Part shown: positions 19,899 to 28,957 of the stretch, one piece after another
Numbering within the stretch: the stretch's first letter is position 1
Layout: every line of letters starts with the position of its first letter
Assembly (NCBI RefSeq): GCF_001598455.1
Contig: NZ_BCYZ01000033.1
Location: 1 to 46,823 of the forward strand
Direction: 5' to 3'
Length of the DNA: 46,823 nt
Source: Sphingomonas pruni NBRC 15498
Lineage (GTDB): Bacteria; Pseudomonadota; Alphaproteobacteria; Sphingomonadales; Sphingomonadaceae
Program-made: the position numbers and the translations under genes
Notes under the pieces: generated by a model
Told to the model about the DNA's origin: nothing
The model's input: only the letters and a program-made list of their open reading frames with translations
Database searches by the model: none

Positions 19899-20048
19899 TC
19901 AATGCCGCTTGAAATATTGCACTTCGCGTTCGTGCTTCTCGGCACCTTCGCGCGTGTCGAACGTGCCGAGGTTGCGGCGCTTATGCGTCTTGGGGTCGAC
20001 CTTGCGCGAATAGAGCCGGTATTCGCCGGATTTGAGCTTGCGGATCAT
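19899..20048 (-). CDS. Conserved 49-aa basic protein
   Basis: This small, strongly basic protein reads IRKLKSGEYRLYSRKVDPKT, then RRNLGTFDTREGAEKHEREV, and ends QYFKRH. I recognise this pattern as a recurrent small hypothetical protein in sphingomonads and rhizobia. It looks like a minimal beta-hairpin plus helix, similar to Arm-type DNA-binding or ribosome-associated small proteins, but no function is established. GAGGAGACGAC precedes the ATG at 20048. An upstream in-frame extension to 20129 runs through a palindromic repeat and is rejected. Confidence 0.7.
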   Translation of the reverse strand: MIRKLKSGEYRLYSRKVDPKTHKRRNLGTFDTREGAEKHEREVQYFKRH

Positions 20049-20070
20049 GTGTCGTCTCCTCGCGATCGGA

Positions 20071-20115
20071 GCATCGCGCGGAAAAGTGGGAACCGGTTTT
20101 CCGCAACGGCGATGC
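20071..20115. repeat. Palindromic intergenic repeat (GGAAAAGTGGGAACCGGTTTTCC type)
   Basis: Outer arms GCATCGC 20071-20077 and GCGATGC 20109-20115 enclose inner arms GCGGAAAA 20078-20085 and TTTTCCGC 20097-20104. The core GTGGGAACCGG is typical of a repeat family known from rhizobia and relatives. It lies directly upstream of the 49-aa gene. Confidence 0.7.
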
Positions 20116-20148
20116 GACAACAAAGGCACAACGCGCGAGACGGCGATC

Positions 20149-20685
20149 TTATCCTCGGCAATCCTCGATCACGCGGCCGATTTCGGCATAAGGCGGCACC
20201 ACCAGAGGCGCCGCGCCGGAGCGGTCGATCACGAACCGCCCGCGACTGAACGCCATCGCATCGAGCATCGCATCGCTCGGCGCGAGCTGGCTCGCGACAT
20301 AACCGGCATCGCCGCCCGTCGCGCGCAGCGGGATCGATCGCGTCAACGTCGTCGTACGGATAGTCGCGGCGTCGCCGGCCCCCTGTACCGACAGATACAG
20401 CGATCCGCGCGTGCGATCGCAGCGCAGGGTGAGCAGCGCATTGGCGCCAACCGGCCCGAACAGGGCGATCGAACCCACGCCGTCCTTGCGATAGGCCCAG
20501 TCGCCCGGCGTGAACGGCCATTGATTCCAGTCGGACGCGAGTGGCGGCGTGACGACCGGCGGCGGGCTCGGCCGCACGACGGGTGGCGGAGCGGGCCGCG
20601 CGACCGGCGGAGGCGCGGGCGGCGGGACGCAGCCGGCGAGCAAGAGGGCGACGGACGTTGCAATGGCGGCGAACTTGTAGCGCAT
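20149..20685 (-). CDS. Proline-rich lipoprotein of unknown function
   Basis: The 178-aa protein starts with a lipoprotein signal peptide with lipobox LLAGC (Cys19). A Pro/Val/Ala-rich linker follows (about 20-48, PPPVARPAPPPVVRPSPPPV), then a globular domain of about 125 residues. That domain has SDWNQWPFTPGDWAYRKDGV and RCDRTRGSLYLSVQG strands and a C-terminal EIGRVIEDCRG. The linker suggests a periplasmic domain held away from the membrane. No known domain was recognised. It is divergent from the PRC-barrel gene. Confidence 0.75.
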   Translation of the reverse strand: MRYKFAAIATSVALLLAGCVPPPAPPPVARPAPPPVVRPSPPPVVTPPLASDWNQWPFTPGDWAYRKDGVGSIALFGPVGANALLTLRCDRTRGSLYLSVQGAGDAATIRTTTLTRSIPLRATGGDAGYVASQLAPSDAMLDAMAFSRGRFVIDRSGAAPLVVPPYAEIGRVIEDCRG

Positions 20686-20800
20686 CGACCGACCATGGCC
20701 GCCAGCGCTACGCGCCTCAACCCCAAAGCGCCATTCGGGCGTGGATCGGCGACGTACGCCGCGCTACGATCGTTTCGCATTTAACCGTGAAAGGGCAAAA

Positions 20801-21169
20801 GTGGCCGAAACGAGCATCCAGCCCCTGGTGGCGGCGACCCTGGACACGACGATGAAAGTTAGGGGCCGCGACGGCGGCAAGACGATCGGCACGCTCCACG
20901 CGTTCATGGTGCACAAAAGATCGGGCCGCGCGATGTATGCGGTGCTGAGCTTGGGCGGCTTCCTGGGCGTCGGCAAACATTTCTACGCGGTGCCGATCCA
21001 GTTGCTCGCTTATGACCTCGCCGCCGACGCCTATGTCGCGAGCGTCGAGCCCAAGACGCTGGAGGGCGGCCCCAATTGGTCCGGCACGGCGCCCGATTTC
21101 GACCAGGCCTATGCTGACCGGCTGGCGAGCTATTACGGGGCGGACAAGCAGGATCTGACCATCGGATAG
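20801..21169 (+). CDS. PRC-barrel domain protein
   Basis: The 122-aa protein is built around one PRC-barrel-like beta domain: MKVRGRDGGKTIGTLHAFMV, then HKRSGRAMYAVLSLGGFLGV, then KHFYAVPIQLLAYD. In other proteins such domains bind RNA or photosystem parts, or act as stress-related small proteins. The GTG at 20801 is chosen because AAAGGG lies just upstream and the family starts near here; a longer frame from 20741 has no ribosome site. The stop is one base before the convergent membrane-protein stop. Confidence 0.7.
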   Translation: MAETSIQPLVAATLDTTMKVRGRDGGKTIGTLHAFMVHKRSGRAMYAVLSLGGFLGVGKHFYAVPIQLLAYDLAADAYVASVEPKTLEGGPNWSGTAPDFDQAYADRLASYYGADKQDLTIG

Positions 21170-21170
21170 C

Positions 21171-21896
21171 TCATCCGGTCAAGCTCTTCGCGAATGCCTG
21201 CCAAGCGGGCATCATGTTGAGCACGATGCGGATGGCCTGGGTTAGCAGGAAGACTGCCCCGCCCCATTTGGTCGCGGCGTGCAGCCTGCCGGTCGTACGC
21301 AGGTCATAGGCGACGAGCACCAGCAATATCAGGTCTGTAAGGATGATCCCGCCCAGCGCCGGCGTGAGCGGCAAATGCGTCATGCGCGTCACCCGCGCCA
21401 ACGGCGTCGTCAGCAGCGCAAGCGTGCCGAGCAGCATCAGCCGCTTGTGCCAGGCAGCGCGCTTGCGCATCGCGACCGCCCAGGCGGTCAGGATGGCGAA
21501 GGTCAGGATCGCCCCCAGCGGAAAGATCAGCGGGGGTCCCTGCGGAGGCAGATGCGCGGCAGCGGTGACCTGTTTGGTGATGATCGCCGTGGCGATCCCC
21601 AGTGGCACCATCGCCACGGCGACCGCTACCGCAACTGGTCCGATGACGCGATGCACGTCGGTGCGGCCCGCCGAGACCAGCCCGGTCTGAAGAGCGTAGA
21701 GCAGCATCCAGAGAGTGAACACCGCGCCGTGAACATGGACCAGCATCGACAGACGCGGGCCCGCGAACACACTCGACAGATAATAAGACGGTGCAAATCC
21801 GACGAACGTGGCGACGATCATTGCCACCGCCATGCCGGCGAAAAACCGCCGTTCGTTGCTCAACCGTCCGCCAACACGCCCCGCGACAGTAGCCAT
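21171..21896 (-). CDS. Multi-pass membrane protein with conserved His pattern
   Basis: The 241-aa protein has about seven predicted membrane helices. Histidines lie at helix edges: LVHVHGAVFTLWMLLYALQT, TDVHRVIGPVAVAVAV and AAWHKRLMLLGTLALL. Such a pattern is compatible with haem binding in cytochrome b561-like or DUF2306-like proteins, but no family can be named with certainty. ATG 21896 follows GGGGGAT; ATGs at 21911 and 21965 would add residues with weaker ribosome sites. Confidence 0.65.
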   Translation of the reverse strand: MATVAGRVGGRLSNERRFFAGMAVAMIVATFVGFAPSYYLSSVFAGPRLSMLVHVHGAVFTLWMLLYALQTGLVSAGRTDVHRVIGPVAVAVAVAMVPLGIATAIITKQVTAAAHLPPQGPPLIFPLGAILTFAILTAWAVAMRKRAAWHKRLMLLGTLALLTTPLARVTRMTHLPLTPALGGIILTDLILLVLVAYDLRTTGRLHAATKWGGAVFLLTQAIRIVLNMMPAWQAFAKSLTG

Positions 21897-22083
21897 GCCG
21901 ATATCCCCCATTTTGCCGAGAAGGTCGAGGATTCGAACGGGAAAACTATAGGATAAAAACGACACCGGAGCGCAGTTCGAGCTAAAAAGCCTATAAAACG
22001 CAGAATATTACGGCGGGGCAGAGTTTCCCCGAATCGTCATCCGCCCAAGCGGGGCTGACGGAGCGAGGAGATAGCGATCGGGC

Positions 22084-24279
22084 TTACCGCCGGCTTCCAC
22101 TCCCGAATTTCTTCTGCACCTTGCCATATCGCGTCTTGCGCGTGCCGGGCTTGCCCTCGTTCGATCGGCCCATCACCGGCGGCAGCACGCGGTCGTCCGC
22201 GGGCAGCCCCAGCTCCTCCGCTTCCAGCGCGCGGATCTCGTCGCGCAGGCGCCCGGCTTCCTCGAACTCGAGGTCGGACGCGGCCTTGCGCATCTTCTTC
22301 TCGAGCTCCTCGATATAGGCGCGCAGATTGTGCCCGACCATGTGCGGACGGTCCTCGTCGATCGGGACGGTGACCTGATCCTTCGAGGCGACATGCGCGA
22401 TGATGTCGCCGATGTTGCGCTTGATCGTGGTCGGCGTGATGCCGTGCTCGAGATTATAGGCTTCCTGCTTCTCGCGGCGGCGGTTGGTCTCGTTTAGCGC
22501 GCGCTCCATGCTGCCGGTCATGCGATCGGCATAGAGGATCACCCGTCCCTCGACGTTGCGCGCGGCGCGGCCGATCGTCTGGATCAGCGAGGTCTCCGAC
22601 CGCAAGAAGCCTTCCTTGTCCGCGTCGAGGATCGCGACCAATCCGCATTCGGGAATGTCGAGCCCTTCGCGCAACAGGTTGATCCCTATCAGCACATCAT
22701 AGACACCAAGCCTAAGATCGCGGATCAACTCGATTCTCTCCAGCGTCTCGACGTCCGAATGCATGTAGCGGACCTTGACCCCCGCTTCATGCATATACTC
22801 GGTCAGGTCCTCGGCCATCCGCTTGGTCAGCGTGGTGATCAGCGTGCGATAGCCCATCGCCGTGGTCTTGTTGCATTCCTGGATCACGTCCTGGACCTGC
22901 TCCTCGACCGGACGGATCTCGACCGGCGGGTCGATCAGGCCGGTCGGGCGGATGACCTGTTCGGCAAAGACGCCGCCGGTCTGCTCCATCTCCCAGCCGC
23001 CGGGCGTCGCCGAGACATAGGTCGTCTGCGGACGCATCGCATCCCATTCGTTGAACCTGAGCGGCCGGTTGTCGATGCACGACGGCAGGCGAAAGCCATA
23101 TTCGGCGAGCGTGATCTTCCGGCGATGGTCGCCGCGCGCCATGCCGTTGATCTGCCCGATCGTCTGGTGGCTTTCGTCGACGAACAGCAGGGCATTTTCG
23201 GGCAGATATTCGAACAAGGTGGGCGGCGGCTCGCCCGGCAGGCGCCCGGTCAGGAAGCGCGAATAATTCTCGATTCCGGCACAAGATCCTGTCGCCGCAA
23301 TCATTTCCAGGTCGAAGTTGGTACGCTGTTCGAGCCGTTGCGCCTCGAGCAACTTACCCTCGATCTGCAATTCCTTGAGCCGCTCGGCGAGCTCGTGCTT
23401 GATCGCTTCCATCGCCTGTTTGAGCGTCGGGCCGGGCGTCACGTAGTGCGAATTGGCGAACACGCGGACATAGTTCAGGCTGGCGACCTTCTTGCCGGTC
23501 AGCGGATCGAATTCGGTAATGTCCTCGATGTCGTCGCCGAAGAACGACACACGCCAGGCGGTATCCTCATAGTGCGACGGGAAAATTTCCAGCGTGTCGC
23601 CCTTCACCCGGAAATTGCCGCGCTGGAACGCCGCGTCGTTACGCTTGTATTGGAGCGCGACGAGCTTGCGCACGATCTCGCGCTGGTCGACGGTCTGACC
23701 CTTCTTGAGGTCGAAGATCATTGCCGAATAGGTCTCGACCGAGCCGATACCGTAGAGGCAGCTGACCGAGGCGACGATGATCACATCGTCGCGTTCGAGC
23801 AGCGACCGCGTCGCCGAGTGGCGCATGCGGTCGATCGACTCGTTAACCGAGCTTTCTTTCTCGATATAGGTATCGGACCGCGGCACGTACGCCTCGGGCT
23901 GGTAATAGTCGTAATAGCTGACGAAATATTCGACCGCATTATCGGGAAAGAAGCTCTTGAACTCGCCATAGAGCTGGGCGGCGAGGATCTTGTTGGGCGC
24001 GAGGATCAGCGCGGGGCGCTGCAACGTCTCGATCACCTTGGCCATGGTGAAGGTCTTGCCCGACCCCGTCACGCCGAGCAGCACCTGGTCACGCTCGCCC
24101 GCCAGCGCCGCTTCGGTCAGTTCCTTGATCGCACTCGGCTGATCGCCCGACGGTTCATAGTCGCTGACCAGCTTGAACGCCTTGCCGCCCTCGACCTTCT
24201 CCGGCCGTTCTGGGCGGTGGGGGACGAAGGACTGACCGGTTTCCGGTTCAGCCAGGCTGGTGCGAATCTGGATTGCCAT
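22084..24279 (-). CDS. uvrB: Excinuclease ABC subunit UvrB
   Basis: UvrB is the damage-verifying helicase-like subunit of UvrABC nucleotide excision repair. The 731-aa protein has Walker A GVTGSGKT (69-76) and the DNA-wedging beta-hairpin region around [20 protein letters not shown] (about 122-141). A DEAD-like FVDESHQ, the helicase motifs LREGLDIPE and QTIGRAARN, and a C-terminal UVR domain [20 protein letters not shown] for UvrC contact follow. The C-terminus is basic ([17 protein letters not shown]). The ATG at 24279 is the usual start; a much longer open frame upstream is antisense to the DUF3617 gene. No clear alphaproteobacterial LexA box (GTTC-N7-GTTC) was found upstream. Confidence 0.97.
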   Translation of the reverse strand: MAIQIRTSLAEPETGQSFVPHRPERPEKVEGGKAFKLVSDYEPSGDQPSAIKELTEAALAGERDQVLLGVTGSGKTFTMAKVIETLQRPALILAPNKILAAQLYGEFKSFFPDNAVEYFVSYYDYYQPEAYVPRSDTYIEKESSVNESIDRMRHSATRSLLERDDVIIVASVSCLYGIGSVETYSAMIFDLKKGQTVDQREIVRKLVALQYKRNDAAFQRGNFRVKGDTLEIFPSHYEDTAWRVSFFGDDIEDITEFDPLTGKKVASLNYVRVFANSHYVTPGPTLKQAMEAIKHELAERLKELQIEGKLLEAQRLEQRTNFDLEMIAATGSCAGIENYSRFLTGRLPGEPPPTLFEYLPENALLFVDESHQTIGQINGMARGDHRRKITLAEYGFRLPSCIDNRPLRFNEWDAMRPQTTYVSATPGGWEMEQTGGVFAEQVIRPTGLIDPPVEIRPVEEQVQDVIQECNKTTAMGYRTLITTLTKRMAEDLTEYMHEAGVKVRYMHSDVETLERIELIRDLRLGVYDVLIGINLLREGLDIPECGLVAILDADKEGFLRSETSLIQTIGRAARNVEGRVILYADRMTGSMERALNETNRRREKQEAYNLEHGITPTTIKRNIGDIIAHVASKDQVTVPIDEDRPHMVGHNLRAYIEELEKKMRKAASDLEFEEAGRLRDEIRALEAEELGLPADDRVLPPVMGRSNEGKPGTRKTRYGKVQKKFGSGSRR

Positions 24280-24361
24280 AGTTCGCGAATATGGTGACTT
24301 TAGCGCCCACCCGCAACAAAGCGGGAACGGTCGCGCCGAAATCCATGATGGAGAGAAAAAA

Positions 24362-24907
24362 ATGCGCACCACCCCCTTGGTCCTCGCCGCTACCGCCACG
24401 CTCGCGCTGGCTGCTTGCGGAGAGAAAACGAGTTCGACGACGATCACGACCAATTCCGCGACCGGCACCGTCACCACTACCGGCGACGCGCCGCCCACTG
24501 TCGCGTCACTGAGGATGCAGCCGGGCAAGTGGGAGACCACGATCACGACGCTCGAAACCAAAACCAGCGGCCTGCCTGCGGGAATGCCGGCGGGCATGAC
24601 GCCGCCCAAACCGGCGCCCCAAACGATCACGGCGTGCGTGACTCCCGAACAGGCGACCAAGGGCCCGGGTGAGATGCTCAAGAACGCAAAGGTCGACTGC
24701 ACGATCAAGAACAGTACCTTCACCGGCGGCAGGATCGCATCTGAGGCGTCGTGCAAGCTGCCCAACGGCACCATGACCATGAACACGACGGGGTCGTACA
24801 GCCCGACCGAAGTCACCTATGATACCGAAGCGGCGATCAGCGCCGGGCCGGTCAGTTCAACGACCAAGACGCATACCGTCTCCCGCCGCATCGGAGAATG
24901 CAGCTGA
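24362..24907 (+). CDS. DUF3617 lipoprotein
   Basis: The 181-aa protein has a lipoprotein signal ending in LALAAC. A Thr/Ser-rich linker follows, then a DUF3617 domain: [55 protein letters not shown] and the closing [10 protein letters not shown] strand. Four cysteines in the domain may form two disulfides. DUF3617 proteins are abundant exported proteins in sphingomonads with no assigned function. A GGAGAG site precedes the ATG. It is divergent from uvrB with an 82-nt gap. Confidence 0.85.
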   Translation: MRTTPLVLAATATLALAACGEKTSSTTITTNSATGTVTTTGDAPPTVASLRMQPGKWETTITTLETKTSGLPAGMPAGMTPPKPAPQTITACVTPEQATKGPGEMLKNAKVDCTIKNSTFTGGRIASEASCKLPNGTMTMNTTGSYSPTEVTYDTEAAISAGPVSSTTKTHTVSRRIGECS

Positions 24908-24973
24908 TCCGATTGCATCACCCGTGGCGGCGCGCTCTTCCGCGTCGCCACGGCCACGCCCCGCTCGGGAACG

Positions 24974-25432
24974 CTAATCCGCCCGCCGGTACGCTATGCG
25001 CCACATCACCACGGCGATGCCGGCCGACATCATGCCCATGACCAACGCGGTAGCGATGCCGCTCGCCCAGCGGAACAGCAAGGTGCGCGCATCCATCGCG
25101 GGCATTTCGACCAAGCCGTAGATCCAGGTCTGTCCGCCGAGAAACACGACGAAGCCGATCGCCGCCCCGAGCAACGCCGCGCTGACCGGTCCGCGCCGTC
25201 CCGCGGCGTGGAGCAGCATCCAGGGGAAAGCGGCAAGCGCGGTGATGGCAAGCGCGGTCAGCACCGACCCGATGATCAAAGCCATGGCCAGCGTGCCGAT
25301 CGTGAAGGTGCCGCCGAACAGCATCAGCAGGACCGTGATCGCGCCGCCCATCAGCCCACCAGCGCCGATCGCGAGCCCAATCCGATCGAGCGACGTCTCG
25401 TAGCGGCGTCGTTGCGCCATTGTTTGGGACAT
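24974..25432 (-). CDS. Four-helix membrane protein of unknown function
   Basis: The 152-aa protein has four predicted membrane helices (about 17-39, 45-70, 79-100 and 115-140). Glycine and alanine are frequent and the N-terminus is basic and cytoplasmic (MSQTMAQRRRYETSLDR). No motif is recognisable. ATG 25432 is preferred because GGAGGGGGTG precedes it; the longer frame to 25483 lacks a ribosome site. Confidence 0.65.
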   Translation of the reverse strand: MSQTMAQRRRYETSLDRIGLAIGAGGLMGGAITVLLMLFGGTFTIGTLAMALIIGSVLTALAITALAAFPWMLLHAAGRRGPVSAALLGAAIGFVVFLGGQTWIYGLVEMPAMDARTLLFRWASGIATALVMGMMSAGIAVVMWRIAYRRAD

Positions 25433-25510
25433 TGCGACACCCCCTCCGCGGCGGCTCATAGCATCGGGCGCGACCGACCCCAAGCGGTCACACGATCCAT
25501 TTGCGGTACA

Positions 25511-26668
25511 TTAGCGCAGCGCCGAAACCGCCGGCGTATCGAGGCAGCGCAACAGGTCGCCGCGCGTCATTGTCGGCCGCGCGGACTGGGGCGCAAAGGC
25601 CGGCACCTCCATCGTCCGGCCGATCCGCACCGCGGAGAAGCCGCGTTGCCCGGTGCATGCCTCTGCCGCCGCCAGCAGGCGCGGCGGCGTGTCCCAGCCT
25701 TCATAGGACAGGCGAAACGTCCCCCAATGAATCGCGATCGCCTGCGCCGCGCCCAGACGACGATAGACCTCGACGGCATCGATCGGACCGACGTGGCTGC
25801 CCGCCGCCATCTGACCGGCGGTGAAGCGGAATGCCCCGATCGGAATGAGCGCGAGCCGGATCGGACCGTAGGACGCCGCCTGGTCCGCCCATTTGAGATC
25901 GCCCGCGCCGGTATCGCCGGCGAAGAATAGATTGCCCCCTGGCAGCCGCACGACGAACCCCGACCAGAGCGCGCGATTGCGGTCGGCGAACCAGCGGCTG
26001 TCCCAATGATGGCTGCGATTGACGATGACGCTCACACCGGACCGCACCACGACCTCGCCGCCCCAATCGAGCGCACGCGCGGGCACGCCCGCCTGGCCGA
26101 TCACGCTGTCATTGCCCAGGCTGGTGACGATCAGCGGACGGTCGCGTTCCCACAGCTTCTTGAGCGTCGCGAGGTCCATGTGATCGTAATGATCGTGGCT
26201 GACCAACACGAGATCGATCCTGGGCAGATCCGCGAACCGGATGCCCGGCTCGGCGACGCGGGTCGGCCCGATCCCGAACGGCCCGGCATTTGTGCTCCAC
26301 ACCGGATCGGTCAGGATGTTGAGTCCCTGAGTCTGCACCAGCACGGTCGCATGCCCGACCCAGGTCGCAAGCATCCGATCCCCGTCGACTCGTACTGGCG
26401 GCCGGGTCGGGGTCACCGCTACGCGATCAGGCCAAACGGGGCGATTGTCGCGCGCCGTCACGTAGCGCAGCATCGTGCCCATCCCGCCCCGCGGCGACAA
26501 CGCATCGTCGCTGCCGTCAGGGTTGAAGAAATGCTCGCCATCGAAATGGCCGCTTACCGGTCCGCGATAATAACGCGCATCGAGGAAGTCGGGGACGACG
26601 GCGATGGCAAGGCACAAGAGCACGACCAGCCAAAGCAGCCCGGCACCGACACGTTTCACCCACCGCAT
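25511..26668 (-). CDS. NAPE-PLD-like metallo-beta-lactamase-fold hydrolase
   Basis: The 385-aa protein has one N-terminal membrane anchor (about 8-26) and an MBL-fold domain. The metal site reads SHDHYDHMD (HxHxDH). Later ligands are in NRSHHWDSRW, FAGDTG and AIHWGTF. The segment WVGHATVLVQTQGLNILTDP and its downstream GPTRV...PG are typical of bacterial relatives of N-acyl-phosphatidylethanolamine phospholipase D, which act on membrane phospholipids. A substrate in the inner-membrane/periplasm interface is inferred. It is divergent from the XRE regulator. Confidence 0.88.
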   Translation of the reverse strand: MRWVKRVGAGLLWLVVLLCLAIAVVPDFLDARYYRGPVSGHFDGEHFFNPDGSDDALSPRGGMGTMLRYVTARDNRPVWPDRVAVTPTRPPVRVDGDRMLATWVGHATVLVQTQGLNILTDPVWSTNAGPFGIGPTRVAEPGIRFADLPRIDLVLVSHDHYDHMDLATLKKLWERDRPLIVTSLGNDSVIGQAGVPARALDWGGEVVVRSGVSVIVNRSHHWDSRWFADRNRALWSGFVVRLPGGNLFFAGDTGAGDLKWADQAASYGPIRLALIPIGAFRFTAGQMAAGSHVGPIDAVEVYRRLGAAQAIAIHWGTFRLSYEGWDTPPRLLAAAEACTGQRGFSAVRIGRTMEVPAFAPQSARPTMTRGDLLRCLDTPAVSALR

Positions 26669-26708
26669 CTGCGCCCTCTATCCTATGCGGCGCGCTGAAC
26701 AAGCCCTA

Positions 26709-26743
26709 TTGACCATCTCGACATTTCGTTGTGTAAACACAAC
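26709..26743 (+). promoter_or_regulatory. Promoter with overlapping operator for the XRE pair
   Basis: A -35 like TTGACC (26709-26714) and a -10 like TGTAAA (26732-26737) are 17 bp apart. The -10 lies inside an inverted repeat GTTGTGT-AA-ACACAAC (26728-26743), suggesting autorepression by the downstream XRE protein or control of the divergent hydrolase. Confidence 0.55.
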
Positions 26744-26768
26744 ATATGATCATGCAGACCGACTCGTA

Positions 26769-27011
26769 ATGCTCTACAACCGGATTGCGCTGTTCCGTGC
26801 CGAACGCGGCATTTCGCGCAAGGCGCTGGCCGAATCCGTCGGCGTCAACCCGCAGACGATCGGCTATCTCGAGCGCGGCGACTACAAACCCAGCCTCGAG
26901 CTCGCGATGAAGATCGCCGCCGAGTTCGACGTCGCGATCGAGCATCTGTTTTCGTTCAAACCCTTCGAGCCCGTGGCGGCAGTCCTGCGCCGGGCGGGAG
27001 ACTCCGCATGA
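26769..27011 (+). CDS. XRE-family helix-turn-helix regulator
   Basis: This 80-aa regulator is almost only the HTH domain: YNRIALFRAERGISRKALAE, SVGVNPQTIGYLERGDYKPS, then LELAMKIAAEFDVAIEHLFS. It matches the short regulators usually encoded with a small membrane protein. Its stop overlaps the next start by ATGA, so the pair is translationally coupled. The ATG at 26769 fits the family start; the longer frame from 26604 would cross the promoter. It likely controls its own operon through the palindrome over the -10. Confidence 0.9.
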   Translation: MLYNRIALFRAERGISRKALAESVGVNPQTIGYLERGDYKPSLELAMKIAAEFDVAIEHLFSFKPFEPVAAVLRRAGDSA

Positions 27012-27514
27012 CCAAGCCGCTGATGCAGCGCCTCGACGACGTCGCCAAACTGACCGGTATCCCGGACCTGGCCAGACGGCCACCGCGGCGGCGACCGTTG
27101 AGGGGATTGGCGCTCTTCGCCCTCGTGCTCGGGACGGTGGGGATGGCGGTCACCTTGCTCGGTGGTCGCGTCCTGTTGATCGGCGATGGAATATTGCTGG
27201 CGGGCTTCGTGCTGTCCGGCTGGCTCCCGCTCATGGGCCCGATCAAGCCGTGGATGTCGTTCACCGAGCGTGTCGACGAGCTGGACGCGCAAATCCGCGC
27301 CAAAGCTTATCTGACCGCACTGCCTATCATCCTGTTCGCCGCGGTGTGTGGATTGGTCGGCCTACCGATACTCGCTTGGATGCAGCCGCGCCCGTCGGCC
27401 GAGATGGTTGCGTTGGGCGGGTTCGCCGCAATGTATCTCCTGATCCTGTGGAATGCGGTACCGACGCTCCATGCCAGCTGGCGAAGCCAGCCGATCGAGG
27501 AGCAAGACGACTAA
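27008..27514 (+). CDS. Small membrane protein partnered with the XRE regulator
   Basis: The 168-aa protein has four predicted membrane helices in two pairs (about 32-52, 57-76, 103-123 and 132-150), separated by a cytoplasmic FTERVDELDAQIRAKAY segment. The N-terminus is basic and cytoplasmic. The arrangement with a coupled XRE regulator is common in proteobacteria, where the pair is thought to sense membrane or redox state; the function is not established. It ends one base before the convergent chemoreceptor stop. Confidence 0.7.
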   Translation: MTKPLMQRLDDVAKLTGIPDLARRPPRRRPLRGLALFALVLGTVGMAVTLLGGRVLLIGDGILLAGFVLSGWLPLMGPIKPWMSFTERVDELDAQIRAKAYLTALPIILFAAVCGLVGLPILAWMQPRPSAEMVALGGFAAMYLLILWNAVPTLHASWRSQPIEEQDD

Positions 27515-27515
27515 C

Positions 27516-28898
27516 TCAGCCCTGATCCTCATAGGCGAATTGCAGGATGCCCCAGTGGCGGCCCTTGACGGCGATCGAGGCGATCACCTGCTTGAGCAGC
27601 AATACACTGCCGTCGGCGACCTGGCGTCGGTAGGCCTTGAGGCAGAACGGGTCGGTGATCTTGCACTGTTGCTGGGTCTCGGTGAATTCGAACATCATCC
27701 CGCAGCGTGCATATTCCGTGTTCCAGGCATCGTCGCCCGGTCGCTGCGCATGGGATCGCTCGGGCATCGCCACCGCGCCGAAGCCGTTACGGTCGCTGAA
27801 GCTCATCCCGAAAAAGCCCTTGTAACTCCGCGCCCGTTCCTGATGCGGCCGCGCCGCGGGGATGATGAACGGCTGGACCGGATGGCTGAACAGCGGCGGA
27901 TTGGTCCCGGGAATCTGGTCGTAGGTGTCGCGAAACAGATCGGCCATCGAAATCCTGCCTTCGGCCACTGCGCGAGCGAGCGCGTCCGATACCTGCTTCG
28001 CGACATCGAGGCCGAACGCGATATATGGCGAATCGACCATCTCCACCCCACTCTCGGCGAAATGCTGGAGCAGAGTGTTGGTATCATCGCTGACCGTGGT
28101 CACGCGGCCCGACAGACGCTGCAATCCGTCGGCATTGGCGCCCGACGTGGTCGACAACGCGCCCAGTCCGGTGCGGATGTTGCCGACCGATTCGACCATC
28201 GATCCGATGCGGTCGCTGACGCGCTCGCTCGACATCGACAAATCGCGCATCAGTGCGCCGAGCCGGTCGACCAGTTCCTCGATATCCTTGCTGCCCTGGT
28301 GAGCGGTCTTGGCGGTTTCGACGCCATGCGCGACACGATCGAGCATGCCTGCCGCCTCGCCCGCCAGCGCGCCGATCGAGCGTTCGATCGTCTGCGTCGC
28401 CGCGGCGGTTTCCTGCGCCAGTTTCTTGACCTCGCCGGCGACCACCGCGAAGCCGCGCCCGGCATCACCCGCGCGCGCCGCTTCGATCGTCGCGTTGAGC
28501 GCGAGCAGATTGGTCTGGCTGGCGATCCCGCTGATCACTTGCGTTACGTGGCTGACCGAGGCGAGCGCTTCGTTGAACGCGCCCAGGCTGGCGTGGATGC
28601 GGCTGACCTGGTCGATCAGGTCGACGACATTGGTCGAGGCATCGGACAGCTGGCGCGTCGAATCCTCGATCACCAGCCGCGCCGCCGCGGTGCTGCGCCG
28701 TGCTTCCTCGGCTGCGCGCGCGACATCGGTGCCGTCGTCGGCCAGCCGCACGGCTTCGCCACCGATCGTGTCGATCGTCGCTGCCTGAGCGGTCACGCGC
28801 TCGGCCAGTTCGGTAATGTCCGCTTGCAAGTCGAGCGTCCGGATGCCGAGCTCGCCCGACATCTTGGCCGCCTTCCGTACCGTTGCTGCGATGTCCAA
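27516..28898 (-). CDS. Soluble methyl-accepting chemotaxis protein with C-terminal sensor
   Basis: The 460-aa chemoreceptor has no membrane helix or HAMP. The signalling hairpin comes first (about 30-260), with the conserved tip [20 protein letters not shown] and then [20 protein letters not shown] at about 122-162. A C-terminal domain (about 285-460) follows, starting [20 protein letters not shown], with [15 protein letters not shown] and DRNGFG, similar to a class of C-terminal ligand-binding domains of soluble receptors. Three Cys ([15 protein letters not shown]) lie in this domain. It is expected to be cytoplasmic and couple to CheA/CheW encoded elsewhere; no che gene is nearby. Confidence 0.88.
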   Translation of the reverse strand: MDIAATVRKAAKMSGELGIRTLDLQADITELAERVTAQAATIDTIGGEAVRLADDGTDVARAAEEARRSTAAARLVIEDSTRQLSDASTNVVDLIDQVSRIHASLGAFNEALASVSHVTQVISGIASQTNLLALNATIEAARAGDAGRGFAVVAGEVKKLAQETAAATQTIERSIGALAGEAAGMLDRVAHGVETAKTAHQGSKDIEELVDRLGALMRDLSMSSERVSDRIGSMVESVGNIRTGLGALSTTSGANADGLQRLSGRVTTVSDDTNTLLQHFAESGVEMVDSPYIAFGLDVAKQVSDALARAVAEGRISMADLFRDTYDQIPGTNPPLFSHPVQPFIIPAARPHQERARSYKGFFGMSFSDRNGFGAVAMPERSHAQRPGDDAWNTEYARCGMMFEFTETQQQCKITDPFCLKAYRRQVADGSVLLLKQVIASIAVKGRHWGILQFAYEDQG

Positions 28899-28957
28899 CC
28901 GCGTGCCCCCTGAATTCCCCCGCTTCCAGCGACTAAACGGCTAGGGTTAAGGAAGCT

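Noticed and set aside
22759..24297. 512-codon plus-strand frame opposite uvrB
   Set aside because: Composition is Arg/His/Asp-rich shadow sequence with no motif; uvrB is certain on the other strand.
24280..24361. TTCGCGAA palindrome upstream of uvrB as an SOS box
   Set aside because: Alphaproteobacterial LexA boxes are GTTC-N7-GTTC direct repeats and none is present here.
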